10,111 bases of DNA, from NCBI GenBank assembly GCA_947175975.1, contig CAMWOX010000043.1, forward strand, positions 1 through 10,111. Direction: 5' to 3'. Below are positions 1-6,495 of the stretch, one piece after another. The DNA is from an uncultured Ruminococcus sp. GTDB lineage: Bacteria > Bacillota > Clostridia > Oscillospirales > Ruminococcaceae. Every line of letters begins with the position of its first letter. Positions within the stretch are counted from its first letter, which is position 1. Made by a program: the position numbers and the translations under genes. The notes beneath the pieces were generated by a model. The model saw only the letters and a program-made list of their open reading frames with translations. It did not search any database and was not told the DNA's origin.

Positions 1-161
1 TGGAAATTCAGGATGTGGTAATTAAGTTTCTGGATCTTGATCCGAATTTTGAGTGTCTGACGTTGAACTAATTGGGTATCAAAGATGGATGTGCCGTGCT
101 TTCATCACAGTATGCGGACTGTGACGGCTTTTTCATTGCCAAGCTTCATAGAAAGATGTGA
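1..161 (+). pseudogene. rsmB: rsmB 3' end (16S rRNA cytosine-967 C5-methyltransferase), interrupted by in-frame TAA
   Basis: This is the tail of a gene that starts outside the window, read in the frame whose codons begin at position 3. The frame encodes a stretch ending FLDLDPNFECLTLN, then an in-frame TAA at 69-71, then continues in the same frame as LGIKDG and finishes DGFFIAKLHRKM with TGA at 159-161. The ending DGFFIAK plus a basic tail is the hallmark C-terminus of RsmB/Sun (RsmB/Nop2 family), and rsmB directly before rlmN is a common Firmicute order. The natural stop would lie only 4 nt before the rlmN start, as expected in an operon, which supports this frame being the ancestral one. 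The TAA removes 29 residues, including the last conserved strand of the methyltransferase fold. It could be a real nonsense mutation (for example CAA to TAA), a strain-specific lesion or a sequence error. If the protein is still made it ends at position 71. The identity is quite secure; the loss of function is inference. Confidence 0.72.
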
Positions 162-165
162 TAGA

Positions 166-1194
166 ATGCAGGATATTTTAGCAATGACACTCCCGGAGCT
201 GCAAGAAGCTGTCAGGCAGATGCAGGAACCTGGATACCGTGCAAAACAGATCTACCAATGGCTGCATATCCGGAAAGTACAGGAATTTTCCGAAATGACA
301 GATCTTCCGGCGGTTCTGAGGACAAAACTGGAATCTGATTTTAAAATCCCAAGATTGAAAATCGCCAGGAAATTAAGTTCTCAAATAGACAATACAATCA
401 AATATCTTTATCAGCTCCCGGATGGTCAGCATATTGAAACAGTTCTCATGCATTATCAGCATGGGTGGCGGCTCTGCATTTCTACACAGGTCGGTTGTAA
501 GATGGGGTGTCAGTTCTGTGCATCCACGATTGCCGGATATGTCCGGAATCTTACAGCTTCTGAAATGCTGCTTCAGATTGATGAAACAGAAAGAGATGCC
601 GGCGTTTCTGTTTCCGGGATTGTCCTGATGGGAATTGGCGAACCTTTGGATAATTTTGATCATGTCATGCGGTTTCTGGAATTGCTTTCCGATCCTGCCG
701 GCAGACAGATGAGTTTGCGTCATGTTACTATTTCTACCTGCGGAATCGTTCCCAGGATTCGGGAACTTGCAGACAGGAAAACAGGGCTTACGCTTGCAGT
801 ATCATTGCACCAGGCGACAAATACACAGAGAAATAAAATTATGCCGGTGAATAAACGTTATCCGCTTGAAGAACTGATGTGTGCCTGTCAGTATTATTTT
901 GAAAAAACCGGACGGCGGGTTACTTATGAATATGCTGTCATAGAACATGAAAATAATAATCTGGCTGATGCAAAAGCTCTTGCAGAACTGTTAAAGCATC
1001 AGCAGGCACATGTGAATTTGATTCCGGTCAACAGTGTTCGGGAGAGAAATTATCATGCGACACGACAGTCTGCTCAGAAATTTATGAAATATCTCGAAGA
1101 CCTGGGCATTCATGCAACAATTCGCCGGACACTCGGCAGTGATATTCAGGCGGCATGCGGACAGCTCCGGCATGAAACAGAAGAACACTTTTAA
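166..1194 (+). CDS. rlmN: RlmN, dual-specificity rRNA/tRNA adenine-C2 methyltransferase (radical SAM)
   Basis: Known role: RlmN methylates C2 of A2503 in 23S rRNA and of A37 in a subset of tRNAs, using S-adenosylmethionine and a [4Fe-4S] cluster in the cytoplasm. The protein of 342 aa has the family's usual length. The N-terminal domain shows the typical GYRAKQIYQWLH stretch. The radical SAM motif CxxxCxxC is Cys111/Cys115/Cys118, followed by GIGEPLDN and the HVTISTCG segment. The conserved near-C-terminal cysteine of the AACGQL motif, Cys331, is the residue that carries the methyl group in the family mechanism. The open frame runs back to 85, but ATG 166 is chosen: it gives the family-like start MQDILAMTLPELQEA, has an AAAGATGTGAT ribosome site just upstream, and avoids overlapping the rsmB end. 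It is probably transcribed with rsmB, since no promoter is visible between them. No clear terminator follows. Confidence 0.95.
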   Translation: MQDILAMTLPELQEAVRQMQEPGYRAKQIYQWLHIRKVQEFSEMTDLPAVLRTKLESDFKIPRLKIARKLSSQIDNTIKYLYQLPDGQHIETVLMHYQHGWRLCISTQVGCKMGCQFCASTIAGYVRNLTASEMLLQIDETERDAGVSVSGIVLMGIGEPLDNFDHVMRFLELLSDPAGRQMSLRHVTISTCGIVPRIRELADRKTGLTLAVSLHQATNTQRNKIMPVNKRYPLEELMCACQYYFEKTGRRVTYEYAVIEHENNNLADAKALAELLKHQQAHVNLIPVNSVRERNYHATRQSAQKFMKYLEDLGIHATIRRTLGSDIQAACGQLRHETEEHF

Positions 1195-1231
1195 GAGGAT
1201 TCCAAAATTTTTTGATTTTTTTCTGAAATAA

Positions 1232-1260
1232 TTGACAAACTGCTTTTTTGGTGGTATGAT
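1232..1260 (+). promoter_or_regulatory. Sigma-A promoter of the prpC-prkC-rsgA-thiN operon
   Basis: A perfect -35 box TTGACA lies at 1232-1237, a 17-nt spacer follows, and the -10 box TATGAT is at 1255-1260. The bases TGG just before the -10 box form an extended -10 element (TGn). Transcription should begin near 1267, leaving a leader of roughly 40 nt before the prpC start. The promoter sits in the rlmN-prpC gap and separates the rRNA-modification genes from the kinase/phosphatase operon. No downstream promoter of similar quality is seen before thiN ends, so it probably serves all four genes. Confidence 0.82.
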
Positions 1261-1307
1261 TAAGATAGCATATATTATGAAATGCATAGAATAAAGAGGT
1301 GATAGGA

Positions 1308-2033
1308 TTGCGTTGTGCGACAGCAACAGATGTTGGTCTGATTCGTGACGAGAATCAGGATGAGGTACTGGCAAAAGATTATCACGGTCGCATTCTAACA
1401 GTTTTGTGTGATGGTATGGGCGGTGAAAAGTCCGGGAGTCTTGCAAGCCGTATGGCTGTGGATGAATTTTTTGATCATTTTACCGCAGGCTATCAGGATG
1501 GTATGGATGTGGAACAGGTCAGGGTCTTGCTGCTTTCATCTGTATCCGCAGCAAATTCCGTGATTTACAGTTCCGCCAGAATGGATTATCAAAATTATGG
1601 CATGGGTACGACTTGTGTGGCGGCATTTGCAGAACCCGGATGGGTTTCTATTGTGAATGTCGGTGACAGCAGGGCTTATCTGATTGAAAATGAAAAGATT
1701 CGGCAGATAACAAGCGATCATACTGTTGTGAATCAGCTTTATCAGGATGGTAAGCTTGCACTGGAAGATATAAATGACCATCCTATGAGAAATATGCTGA
1801 CGAAGGCTGTCGGTGTGGAACGTGTGGTAAAGCCGGATTATTATCATGTAGCATGTCAGGAAGATTTCAGGCTGCTGCTTTGTTCTGATGGCTTGTCAAG
1901 TTTTTGCAGTGAGCAGGAGTTACTGGATACAATACTTGGTAATACATTTACAAGAATGCCACAGGCATTGGTAAATATAGCTTTGGAAAAAGGCGGCAGA
2001 GATAATATTTCTCTAGCAATTATTACAAATTAG
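1308..2033 (+). CDS. prpC: PP2C-family serine/threonine protein phosphatase (PrpC/Stp type)
   Basis: This cytoplasmic, metal-dependent (Mn/Mg) phosphatase removes phosphate from proteins phosphorylated by the PASTA kinase encoded next to it, and from the kinase itself. The 241-aa length matches bacterial PrpC/Stp. Visible metal-site and family motifs are RDENQD (Asp18), CDGMGG (Asp35-Gly39), VGDSRAYL, CSDGL (Asp194) and GRDNIS (Asp232). The start is a TTG at 1308: the ribosome site GAGGTGAT lies 4 nt upstream, and it gives MRCATATDVGLIRDENQD, which matches the usual N-terminus. A GTG at 1299 is in frame but falls inside that ribosome site. The gene follows a strong sigma-A promoter and precedes prkC by 71 nt. 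Use of the symbol prpC rather than stp is a matter of convention. Confidence 0.93.
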   Translation: MRCATATDVGLIRDENQDEVLAKDYHGRILTVLCDGMGGEKSGSLASRMAVDEFFDHFTAGYQDGMDVEQVRVLLLSSVSAANSVIYSSARMDYQNYGMGTTCVAAFAEPGWVSIVNVGDSRAYLIENEKIRQITSDHTVVNQLYQDGKLALEDINDHPMRNMLTKAVGVERVVKPDYYHVACQEDFRLLLCSDGLSSFCSEQELLDTILGNTFTRMPQALVNIALEKGGRDNISLAIITN

Positions 2034-2104
2034 TAGAATGGATTGATCTGATTGCTCCGATTAATCAAATAAAAATAAGAAAACAATAAGTGTGGAGGCT
2101 GCAA

Positions 2105-4378
2105 ATGGATAAGTACATTGGTAAAAAACTGGACGGCAGATATGAGATTACAGAGCTGATTGGTGTCGGCGGTATGGCGGATGTGTACAAGGCAACAGAT
2201 CTGGTAGAGAATAAAGTGATTGCCGTTAAGATCCTGAAAAGAGAGTATGCAGGAAGTGAAGAATTCCTGCGGCGTTTCCGGAACGAGTCGAAAATGATTG
2301 CCTCGCTCTCTCATCCGAATGTAGTGAAAGTCCATGATGTTGGATTTTCAGATAAACTGCAATTTATTGTCATGGAATATATTGACGGAATTACGCTGAA
2401 AGAATATATTGAAAATGAGGGTGTATTGACCTGGAAGGATTCTGTGCATTTTATTATTCAGGTGCTTCGTGCCTTACAACATGCCCATGATAAAGGCGTT
2501 GTACACAGAGACATCAAACCACAGAATATCATGCTCTTTACAGACGGAACGATTAAAGTCATGGATTTTGGCATTGCCAAATCTGCACTGGAACAGGCTT
2601 GTACAGCAACGGATCAGACAATCGGGACAGTGCATTATATCAGTCCGGAACAGGCAAGAGGAGACAAGACGGACGAAAAAAGTGATATTTATTCCGTTGG
2701 TGTCATGTTCTATGAGATGCTGACTGGACAGAAACCATTTGATTCAGATAAACCCGTTACTGTTGCTGTGATGCAGATGAAAAATACTCCCAAGCGTCCC
2801 CGTGCAGTGAACCCAAATATTCCTGCTGGATTAGAAGAAATTATTCTCCGTGCAATGGAGAAAGATCCTGAAAATCGCTACCAGACAGCGGCGGATATGA
2901 TCAAGGATATTGAAAGTTTCAAGAAAAATCCTGCAATGGTATTCGGTTATTATGAAGAAGTTTCGGTAGATACTGACGAGGAAGAAAAATCCGGTTTCGA
3001 TACGACAGAGGCAGTTTATATAGAAGACACAGAAGAAGAGATGGACGGCTACGATGACGAAACGGAAGAGATTGATGTTGAAGAAGAGGGAGAAGAAGAG
3101 GAGGAAGAAGAGGAATCCCGATCTTTGTTCATCCCGGTAATGACAGCAGTTACGATTGCGTTTATTGTTGTTGCAGTTTTCTTCATTCTGTGGCTCGTCA
3201 AAGATGTCATTAATGATCCGAAGAAGTCTACTAAATACGAAATGCCGAATCTTGTTGGTATGGACTATTATGAGGCTAAAGATGCTTATACGTATCTGGA
3301 TATTCAGATCAATGAGACCGAAAATTCGACTTATGAAAAAGATGTAATTTACTTCCAGGATATTGCAGTTGGTGATACGATTTCAACCGGACAAACTGTC
3401 TATGTCAATGTCAGCCTGGGTATCAGTATGGTGGAAATGCCCAATGTGAAAAATTATCATTACGAAATGGCAAGGAAAATGCTTGAACAGGAAGGCTTTG
3501 TTGTCGAACAGAAATATGAAATCAGTTCCGAGGGCGTTGAGACTTCTATGGTTATTCGTACTGAGCCCGCTGCCGGCGAAGAGGCAGAGGCGGGTTCTAC
3601 TGTTATTATGTATATCAGCAAGGGTGTTGAAAATGGCACAATTGAGATTCAGAATCTGATTGGCAAGACAGTTGAAGAGGCAGAAATGCTCTGTGATTAT
3701 TACGGTCTGACCGTTGTAAAAATAGAATCTCCTTCTACGGAGGATGAGAATATTGTCATTGGACAAAGTATTGAAGCAGGTCAGATTGTAGATCCCGGTA
3801 CAGAAATCACGCTGACTTACAGCAACGGACAAGATCCGACAGGTGTTGTTCCGTTTACGCTGACACTTCCTGAAAATGCAACAGGTCGTTTCATACTTGA
3901 TTTCGTTGACAGCAACGGTACAACAATTGCCTCCAGCAGTACGATCAATGCCGCATTCTCCGGTGCAGGCAGTTCTGTCAATACACCTGTAGAAAGCACT
4001 GGCGTACAGCAGATTGTTGTTATTTTAAGCAACTATGCAACGAATCAGCAGGAAGAACTCGGTGTGTATAATTTTGACTTTACCAATAAGACTTACAGTG
4101 CAGTTCGTGAAAATATTCAGGGTGCATTTGAGGCAGTTGGTGGTATTAATCATCCGACGGAAGCGCCTACGGCTGTCATTGTTCCTGATCCGGTCGTTGA
4201 TAATCCAGTACCGATGACAGATCCGATCATTGCAACTGCACCTGATCCAATTGTGGAAGAGCCTGATCCAGTACAGCCGACGGATGCACCAGATGTTCCG
4301 GAAAATCCCGTCACAACAGATCCCGATGATGTACAGACGGCAGAACCGCCCGCAACAGCTCCGGTTGATTTCGAGTAA
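2105..4378 (+). CDS. prkC: PASTA-domain serine/threonine protein kinase (PrkC/Stk1 type) with extra C-terminal extracellular module
   Basis: This membrane kinase senses muropeptides or lipid II with external PASTA domains and phosphorylates cell-wall, division and germination targets. The kinase domain spans residues 10-270, with a GVGGMADVY P-loop, Lys42 (AVKIL), catalytic Asp136 in HRDIKPQN, DFG at Asp154 and an activation loop ending GTVHYISPEQARG. A very acidic juxtamembrane linker (about 290-338, with a long Glu run) precedes one transmembrane helix (about 341-364). Three PASTA domains follow, beginning near residues 378 (MPNLVG), 443 (MPNVKN) and 513 (IQNLIG). After them come a predicted beta-rich region of about 100 residues (578-680) and a Pro/Thr/Asp-rich tail with repeated PDP-type motifs. 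ATG 2105 is chosen over GTG 2090 because GGAGG lies 6 nt before it and GTG 2090 sits just upstream of that site. The stop overlaps TAATG at the head of rsgA. Kinase identity is certain; the tail's function is unknown. Confidence 0.95.
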   Translation: MDKYIGKKLDGRYEITELIGVGGMADVYKATDLVENKVIAVKILKREYAGSEEFLRRFRNESKMIASLSHPNVVKVHDVGFSDKLQFIVMEYIDGITLKEYIENEGVLTWKDSVHFIIQVLRALQHAHDKGVVHRDIKPQNIMLFTDGTIKVMDFGIAKSALEQACTATDQTIGTVHYISPEQARGDKTDEKSDIYSVGVMFYEMLTGQKPFDSDKPVTVAVMQMKNTPKRPRAVNPNIPAGLEEIILRAMEKDPENRYQTAADMIKDIESFKKNPAMVFGYYEEVSVDTDEEEKSGFDTTEAVYIEDTEEEMDGYDDETEEIDVEEEGEEEEEEEESRSLFIPVMTAVTIAFIVVAVFFILWLVKDVINDPKKSTKYEMPNLVGMDYYEAKDAYTYLDIQINETENSTYEKDVIYFQDIAVGDTISTGQTVYVNVSLGISMVEMPNVKNYHYEMARKMLEQEGFVVEQKYEISSEGVETSMVIRTEPAAGEEAEAGSTVIMYISKGVENGTIEIQNLIGKTVEEAEMLCDYYGLTVVKIESPSTEDENIVIGQSIEAGQIVDPGTEITLTYSNGQDPTGVVPFTLTLPENATGRFILDFVDSNGTTIASSSTINAAFSGAGSSVNTPVESTGVQQIVVILSNYATNQQEELGVYNFDFTNKTYSAVRENIQGAFEAVGGINHPTEAPTAVIVPDPVVDNPVPMTDPIIATAPDPIVEEPDPVQPTDAPDVPENPVTTDPDDVQTAEPPATAPVDFE

Positions 4379-4404
4379 TGGGAATCTCTCAACAGGAAGC
4401 ATGT

Positions 4405-5268
4405 ATGATTATCCGATCCGTCAGGGGACACTATGTTGTAGTGTTCCCTGATGGTGTTACTGTGGAATGTTCCGCAAGGGGTATTCTGAACAGGAGGGGC
4501 AGGGAGCTGTATATCGGCGATTATGTACGGCTGAAAGACGGCGTGATCTCAGAAGTGCTTCCCAGAAAAAATGAGATTATCCGTCCGCCTCTTGCAAATC
4601 TGGATCAGCTTTGTTTTGTAGTTTCTGCGTGTGAGCCGCAGCCGAATCTGCGGCTGTTGGATAAATTTATTGCGGTTTCGGTATATAAGAAAATTCAGCC
4701 GTTGCTATTATTGACAAAGATTGATCTTGCATCTTGTGAAGAAGTCTATCAATTGTATCAGTCGATTTCTGTTCCGGTTCTGATAGTAGATTATCAAAAA
4801 CCGGAAACAATTCAGGCTGTCCGGCAGGCATTTCAGAATAAGATCAGTGCATTGACAGGAAATTCCGGTGCAGGAAAATCCACGCTATTGAATGCCCTTG
4901 ATGAAAATTTCAGTATTCCGACTGGTGAAATCAGCCAGAAGCTCGGCAGGGGAAGACATACAACAAGACATGCACAGTTATATCCTCTCAGGGATGGCGG
5001 ATATATCGCAGATACGCCGGGATTTTCAACATTTGAGACAATGCGTTATGCTGTGATCCGTAAGGAAGAGCTTGCAGATTGTTTTATAGAATTTTCTGCT
5101 TATCGGGAGCAATGTCGTTTCCATGATTGCTCCCATACCTGTGAAAAAGGCTGTGCTGTACTGGATGCCGTCCGGGATGGAAAGATTCCTGCAAGCCGTC
5201 ATGAGAGCTACTGTGCTATGTATGAAGAAGCAAAACAAATCAAGGAGTGGGAATTATGCCAGAAGTAA
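4405..5268 (+). CDS. rsgA: RsgA, circularly permuted GTPase for 30S ribosome maturation
   Basis: RsgA (YloQ/YjeQ) binds the immature 30S subunit and hydrolyses GTP late in its assembly. An OB-fold comes first (VRGHYVVVFPDGVTVECSARG). The GTPase motifs then appear in the permuted order diagnostic of the family: G4 as TKID (104-107), the P-loop GNSGAGKST (from 152), then DTPGF (203-207), with GRGRHTTRH between the last two. The C-terminal zinc motif is complete: Cys237, Cys242, His244, Cys250. ATG 4405 has AGGAAG 5 nt upstream and matches the usual N-terminal length (287 aa). An in-frame ATG at 4378, overlapping the prkC stop as TAATG, would add nine residues and permit direct translational coupling; I cannot exclude it. 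The 3' end overlaps thiN by 13 nt. Genomes with this operon often place rpe between rsgA and thiN, and it is missing here. Confidence 0.94.
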   Translation: MIIRSVRGHYVVVFPDGVTVECSARGILNRRGRELYIGDYVRLKDGVISEVLPRKNEIIRPPLANLDQLCFVVSACEPQPNLRLLDKFIAVSVYKKIQPLLLLTKIDLASCEEVYQLYQSISVPVLIVDYQKPETIQAVRQAFQNKISALTGNSGAGKSTLLNALDENFSIPTGEISQKLGRGRHTTRHAQLYPLRDGGYIADTPGFSTFETMRYAVIRKEELADCFIEFSAYREQCRFHDCSHTCEKGCAVLDAVRDGKIPASRHESYCAMYEEAKQIKEWELCQK

Positions 5269-5891
5269 AATCCTGTGTGATAATCGCCGGCGGTGAGGTG
5301 TATGAGAAAATAGAAATCCCGGAGAATGCACTTGTGATCTGTGCAGACTGCGGTTATCAACATGCACTTGCGCAGGGCATTGTGCCGGATGTGATTGTCG
5401 GGGATTTTGATTCTTATACAGGCAAACTTCCGGATGATCCGGAGATTATTCACCTTCCTGTGGAAAAAGATGTTTCTGATACCTGGTTTGCTGTGCAGTA
5501 TGCCGAGGAACACGGCTGTCGGGAGTTTGCTGTTTATGGGACATGCGGCGGTGAACGTGTGGATCACATGATTGCGAATCTGCAATTGTTACATGCAATG
5601 GCAGAGAAGGATTTGAAAGCTGTATTTTATTACAAAAATCAGATTTTGTTGACCGTGAAGAATACAAGTTTCCGGTTTTCCGGTCGGGATTATCCGGAAT
5701 TTTCTGTATTTGCACTTTCGGATCAGTGTATCGGAGTCTCTATTTCCGGTGCAAAATATGAATTAAAAAGCATCAGATTAAGCAATACATTTCCGTTGGG
5801 ATTGAGTAATTGCTGTACTGCGGATGCATTTCCGGAGATTTCCGTCACAGAGGGGACGCTCCTGCTGGTACTCACGGAGAATCAGAAATAA
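5256..5891 (+). CDS. thiN: Thiamine pyrophosphokinase
   Basis: The enzyme transfers pyrophosphate from ATP to thiamine to form thiamine diphosphate, the active cofactor, in the cytoplasm. At 211 aa it has the normal single-enzyme length. The catalytic-domain motifs are ICADCGYQHAL, GDFDS (49-53), the metal and phosphate-binding KDVSD (Asp72, Asp75) and CGGERVDH (about 97-104). The smaller thiamine-binding beta domain follows, with GVSISGAKYELK and the PLGLSN segment near the end. ATG 5256 is preceded by AAGGAG with normal spacing; a GTG at 5247 is in frame but lies at the edge of that site. The start overlaps the end of rsgA by 13 nt, so the two are almost certainly co-transcribed and translationally coupled. 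No terminator is evident after it, so read-through into spoVM is possible. Confidence 0.93.
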   Translation: MPEVKSCVIIAGGEVYEKIEIPENALVICADCGYQHALAQGIVPDVIVGDFDSYTGKLPDDPEIIHLPVEKDVSDTWFAVQYAEEHGCREFAVYGTCGGERVDHMIANLQLLHAMAEKDLKAVFYYKNQILLTVKNTSFRFSGRDYPEFSVFALSDQCIGVSISGAKYELKSIRLSNTFPLGLSNCCTADAFPEISVTEGTLLLVLTENQK

Positions 5892-5908
5892 TCCGAAATT
5901 ATTTTGTC

Positions 5909-5935
5909 ACAGCTTTGCAGTTTCTGCATAAGATA
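5909..5935 (+). promoter_or_regulatory. Possible mother-cell (sigma-E/sigma-K-type) promoter of spoVM
   Basis: A -10-like element gCATAAGATA lies at 5926-5935 and fits the CATAnnnTA pattern known for sigma-K. An AC dinucleotide at 5909-5910, 16 nt upstream, fits the short sigma-K -35 pattern. The match to the longer sigma-E -35 box is weak. In Bacillus subtilis spoVM belongs to the sigma-E regulon, so assigning a particular mother-cell sigma factor here is inference. The predicted start near 5941 would give a leader of about 25 nt containing the AGGAGG ribosome site at 5951-5956. No acceptable sigma-A promoter is seen in this gap. Confidence 0.35.
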
Positions 5936-5966
5936 ATACTATACTGATGCAGGAGGCGTATTACTT

Positions 5967-6056
5967 ATGAAGATTGTTGTGATTAAGAGTCCGAAACTGC
6001 TCGCCGGAATGTTTCGTCTGGTATTTCATATCAAGAAAGAAACAGAGTCTGAATAA
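5967..6056 (+). CDS. spoVM: SpoVM, stage V sporulation peptide (spore coat anchoring)
   Basis: This is a 29-codon gene, easy to miss. The product begins MKIVVIKSPKLLAGMFR and ends with a charged tail. Against the 26-aa Bacillus subtilis SpoVM as I recall it (MKFYTIKLPKFLGGIVR at its start), identical positions are Met1, Lys2, Ile6, Lys7, Pro9, Lys10, Leu12, Gly14 and Arg17. Pro9, known to matter for SpoVM localisation, is kept. SpoVM is an amphipathic helix that recognises the positively curved forespore outer membrane and tethers the SpoIVA coat ATPase. A strong AGGAGG site lies 10 nt before the ATG. Location agrees too: spoVM follows rsgA/rpe/thiN in many spore formers. An intrinsic terminator follows within 20 nt. 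The remaining doubt is only that the peptide is so short. Confidence 0.85.
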   Translation: MKIVVIKSPKLLAGMFRLVFHIKKETESE

Positions 6057-6074
6057 GTGCATTTTTATACGATC

Positions 6075-6115
6075 TGCCACGGAACGGAGTTTTTCTGTTC
6101 TGTGGCATTTTATTT
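6075..6115 (+). terminator. Intrinsic terminator after spoVM
   Basis: The left arm TGCCACGGAACGG (6075-6087) pairs with the right arm CTGTTCTGTGGCA (6095-6107) in a 13-bp stem with two G-U wobbles, around a 7-nt loop. The sequence TTTTATTT follows directly. This should end transcripts from thiN and/or spoVM. The right arm and T-tract overlap the -35 region of the next, divergently regulated operon. Confidence 0.88.
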
Positions 6116-6133
6116 CAGATTTCTGCATAGAGT
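6105..6133 (+). promoter_or_regulatory. Candidate sigma-E promoter of the spoIVF-like operon
   Basis: The -35 element GCATTTT (6105-6111) differs at one base from the sigma-E consensus KMATATT. After exactly 14 nt comes CATAGAGT (6126-6133), which agrees with CATACAnT at all but one defined position. The known Bacillus subtilis spoIVF operon is under sigma-E control, so location and motif agree. Transcription would begin near 6140, giving a leader of about 45 nt. The -35 element shares bases with the end of the spoVM terminator hairpin. Confidence 0.55.
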
Positions 6134-6186
6134 GTAGTAACATAAGTCAGATAATTTTAGATTTTATCCGAAAGAAGTGAATCATT

Positions 6187-6495
6187 GTGCAGGAAAATGA
6201 TGTGGTTCTGGAAATTCCGGAACAGACTGAGAATGCAGACGGAGAACTGGAATGGCAGCCGCCAGTCCTGAGACATGCAGAACCTTCTGAGAAAAGACAT
6301 TCTCAGAGCTGTGCGGATGTATTTTTTATGCAGTATGTCATCTGTATTTTTTTACTGACAATTTTATTTGCAGTAAGACTCTATGACGAGAGTGCATTTC
6401 AGAATGCTGTGCATCTGTTTGAAAACTATTCCCATGCACCGTCAGAACCCTGGATGGAGCAATTGATCAATAGTATTCAGAATTTATGGAGCTGA
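6187..6495 (+). CDS. Small single-pass membrane protein, probable reduced SpoIVFA-like partner of the M50 protease
   Basis: I do not recognise this 102-aa protein from sequence alone. It has an acidic, Pro/Glu-rich N-terminal segment of about 40 residues, one hydrophobic helix (about 47-65, VICIFLLTILFAVRLY) and a C-terminal segment of about 35 residues with no obvious enzymatic motif. The start is GTG 6187, with AGAAGTGA 6 nt upstream; the next in-frame ATG lies inside the membrane helix. It overlaps the downstream M50 protease gene by 10 nt, so the two are likely translationally coupled. In Bacillus subtilis the gene in this position, spoIVFA, encodes a larger (about 264 aa) one-helix protein with a LytM/M23-like domain outside, which holds SpoIVFB inactive and is later cleaved. 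Here the LytM part would be absent. The SpoIVFA role is inferred from position, topology and the candidate sigma-E promoter. Confidence 0.8.
   Translation: MQENDVVLEIPEQTENADGELEWQPPVLRHAEPSEKRHSQSCADVFFMQYVICIFLLTILFAVRLYDESAFQNAVHLFENYSHAPSEPWMEQLINSIQNLWS

Noticed and set aside
69..71. TAA read as a sense codon through an altered genetic code
   Set aside because: TAA ends rlmN, prkC, rsgA, thiN, spoVM and the LRR gene at the expected family lengths, so it is a normal stop in this organism.
85..165. Longer N-terminus for RlmN from ATG 85
   Set aside because: The added 27 residues are unlike the family and overlap the rsmB end; ATG 166 has a ribosome site and a family-like start.
1195..1231. 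Terminator after rlmN
   Set aside because: The region is T-rich, but I found no stable G/C-containing hairpin before the T-runs.
991..1446. Minus-strand open frame of 151 codons across the rlmN-prpC junction
   Set aside because: It covers a strong plus-strand promoter and two well-supported genes, has no recognisable domain, and looks like a shadow frame.
2034..2104. Separate promoter for prkC in the 71-nt gap
   Set aside because: TTGATC at 2043 has no acceptable -10 box at proper spacing; the gap shows nothing beyond the ribosome site.
5913..5929. Small hairpin TGCAG/CTGCA before spoVM as a terminator or riboswitch
   Set aside because: It has a stem of only five base pairs with no T-tract, and it overlaps the promoter-like element.
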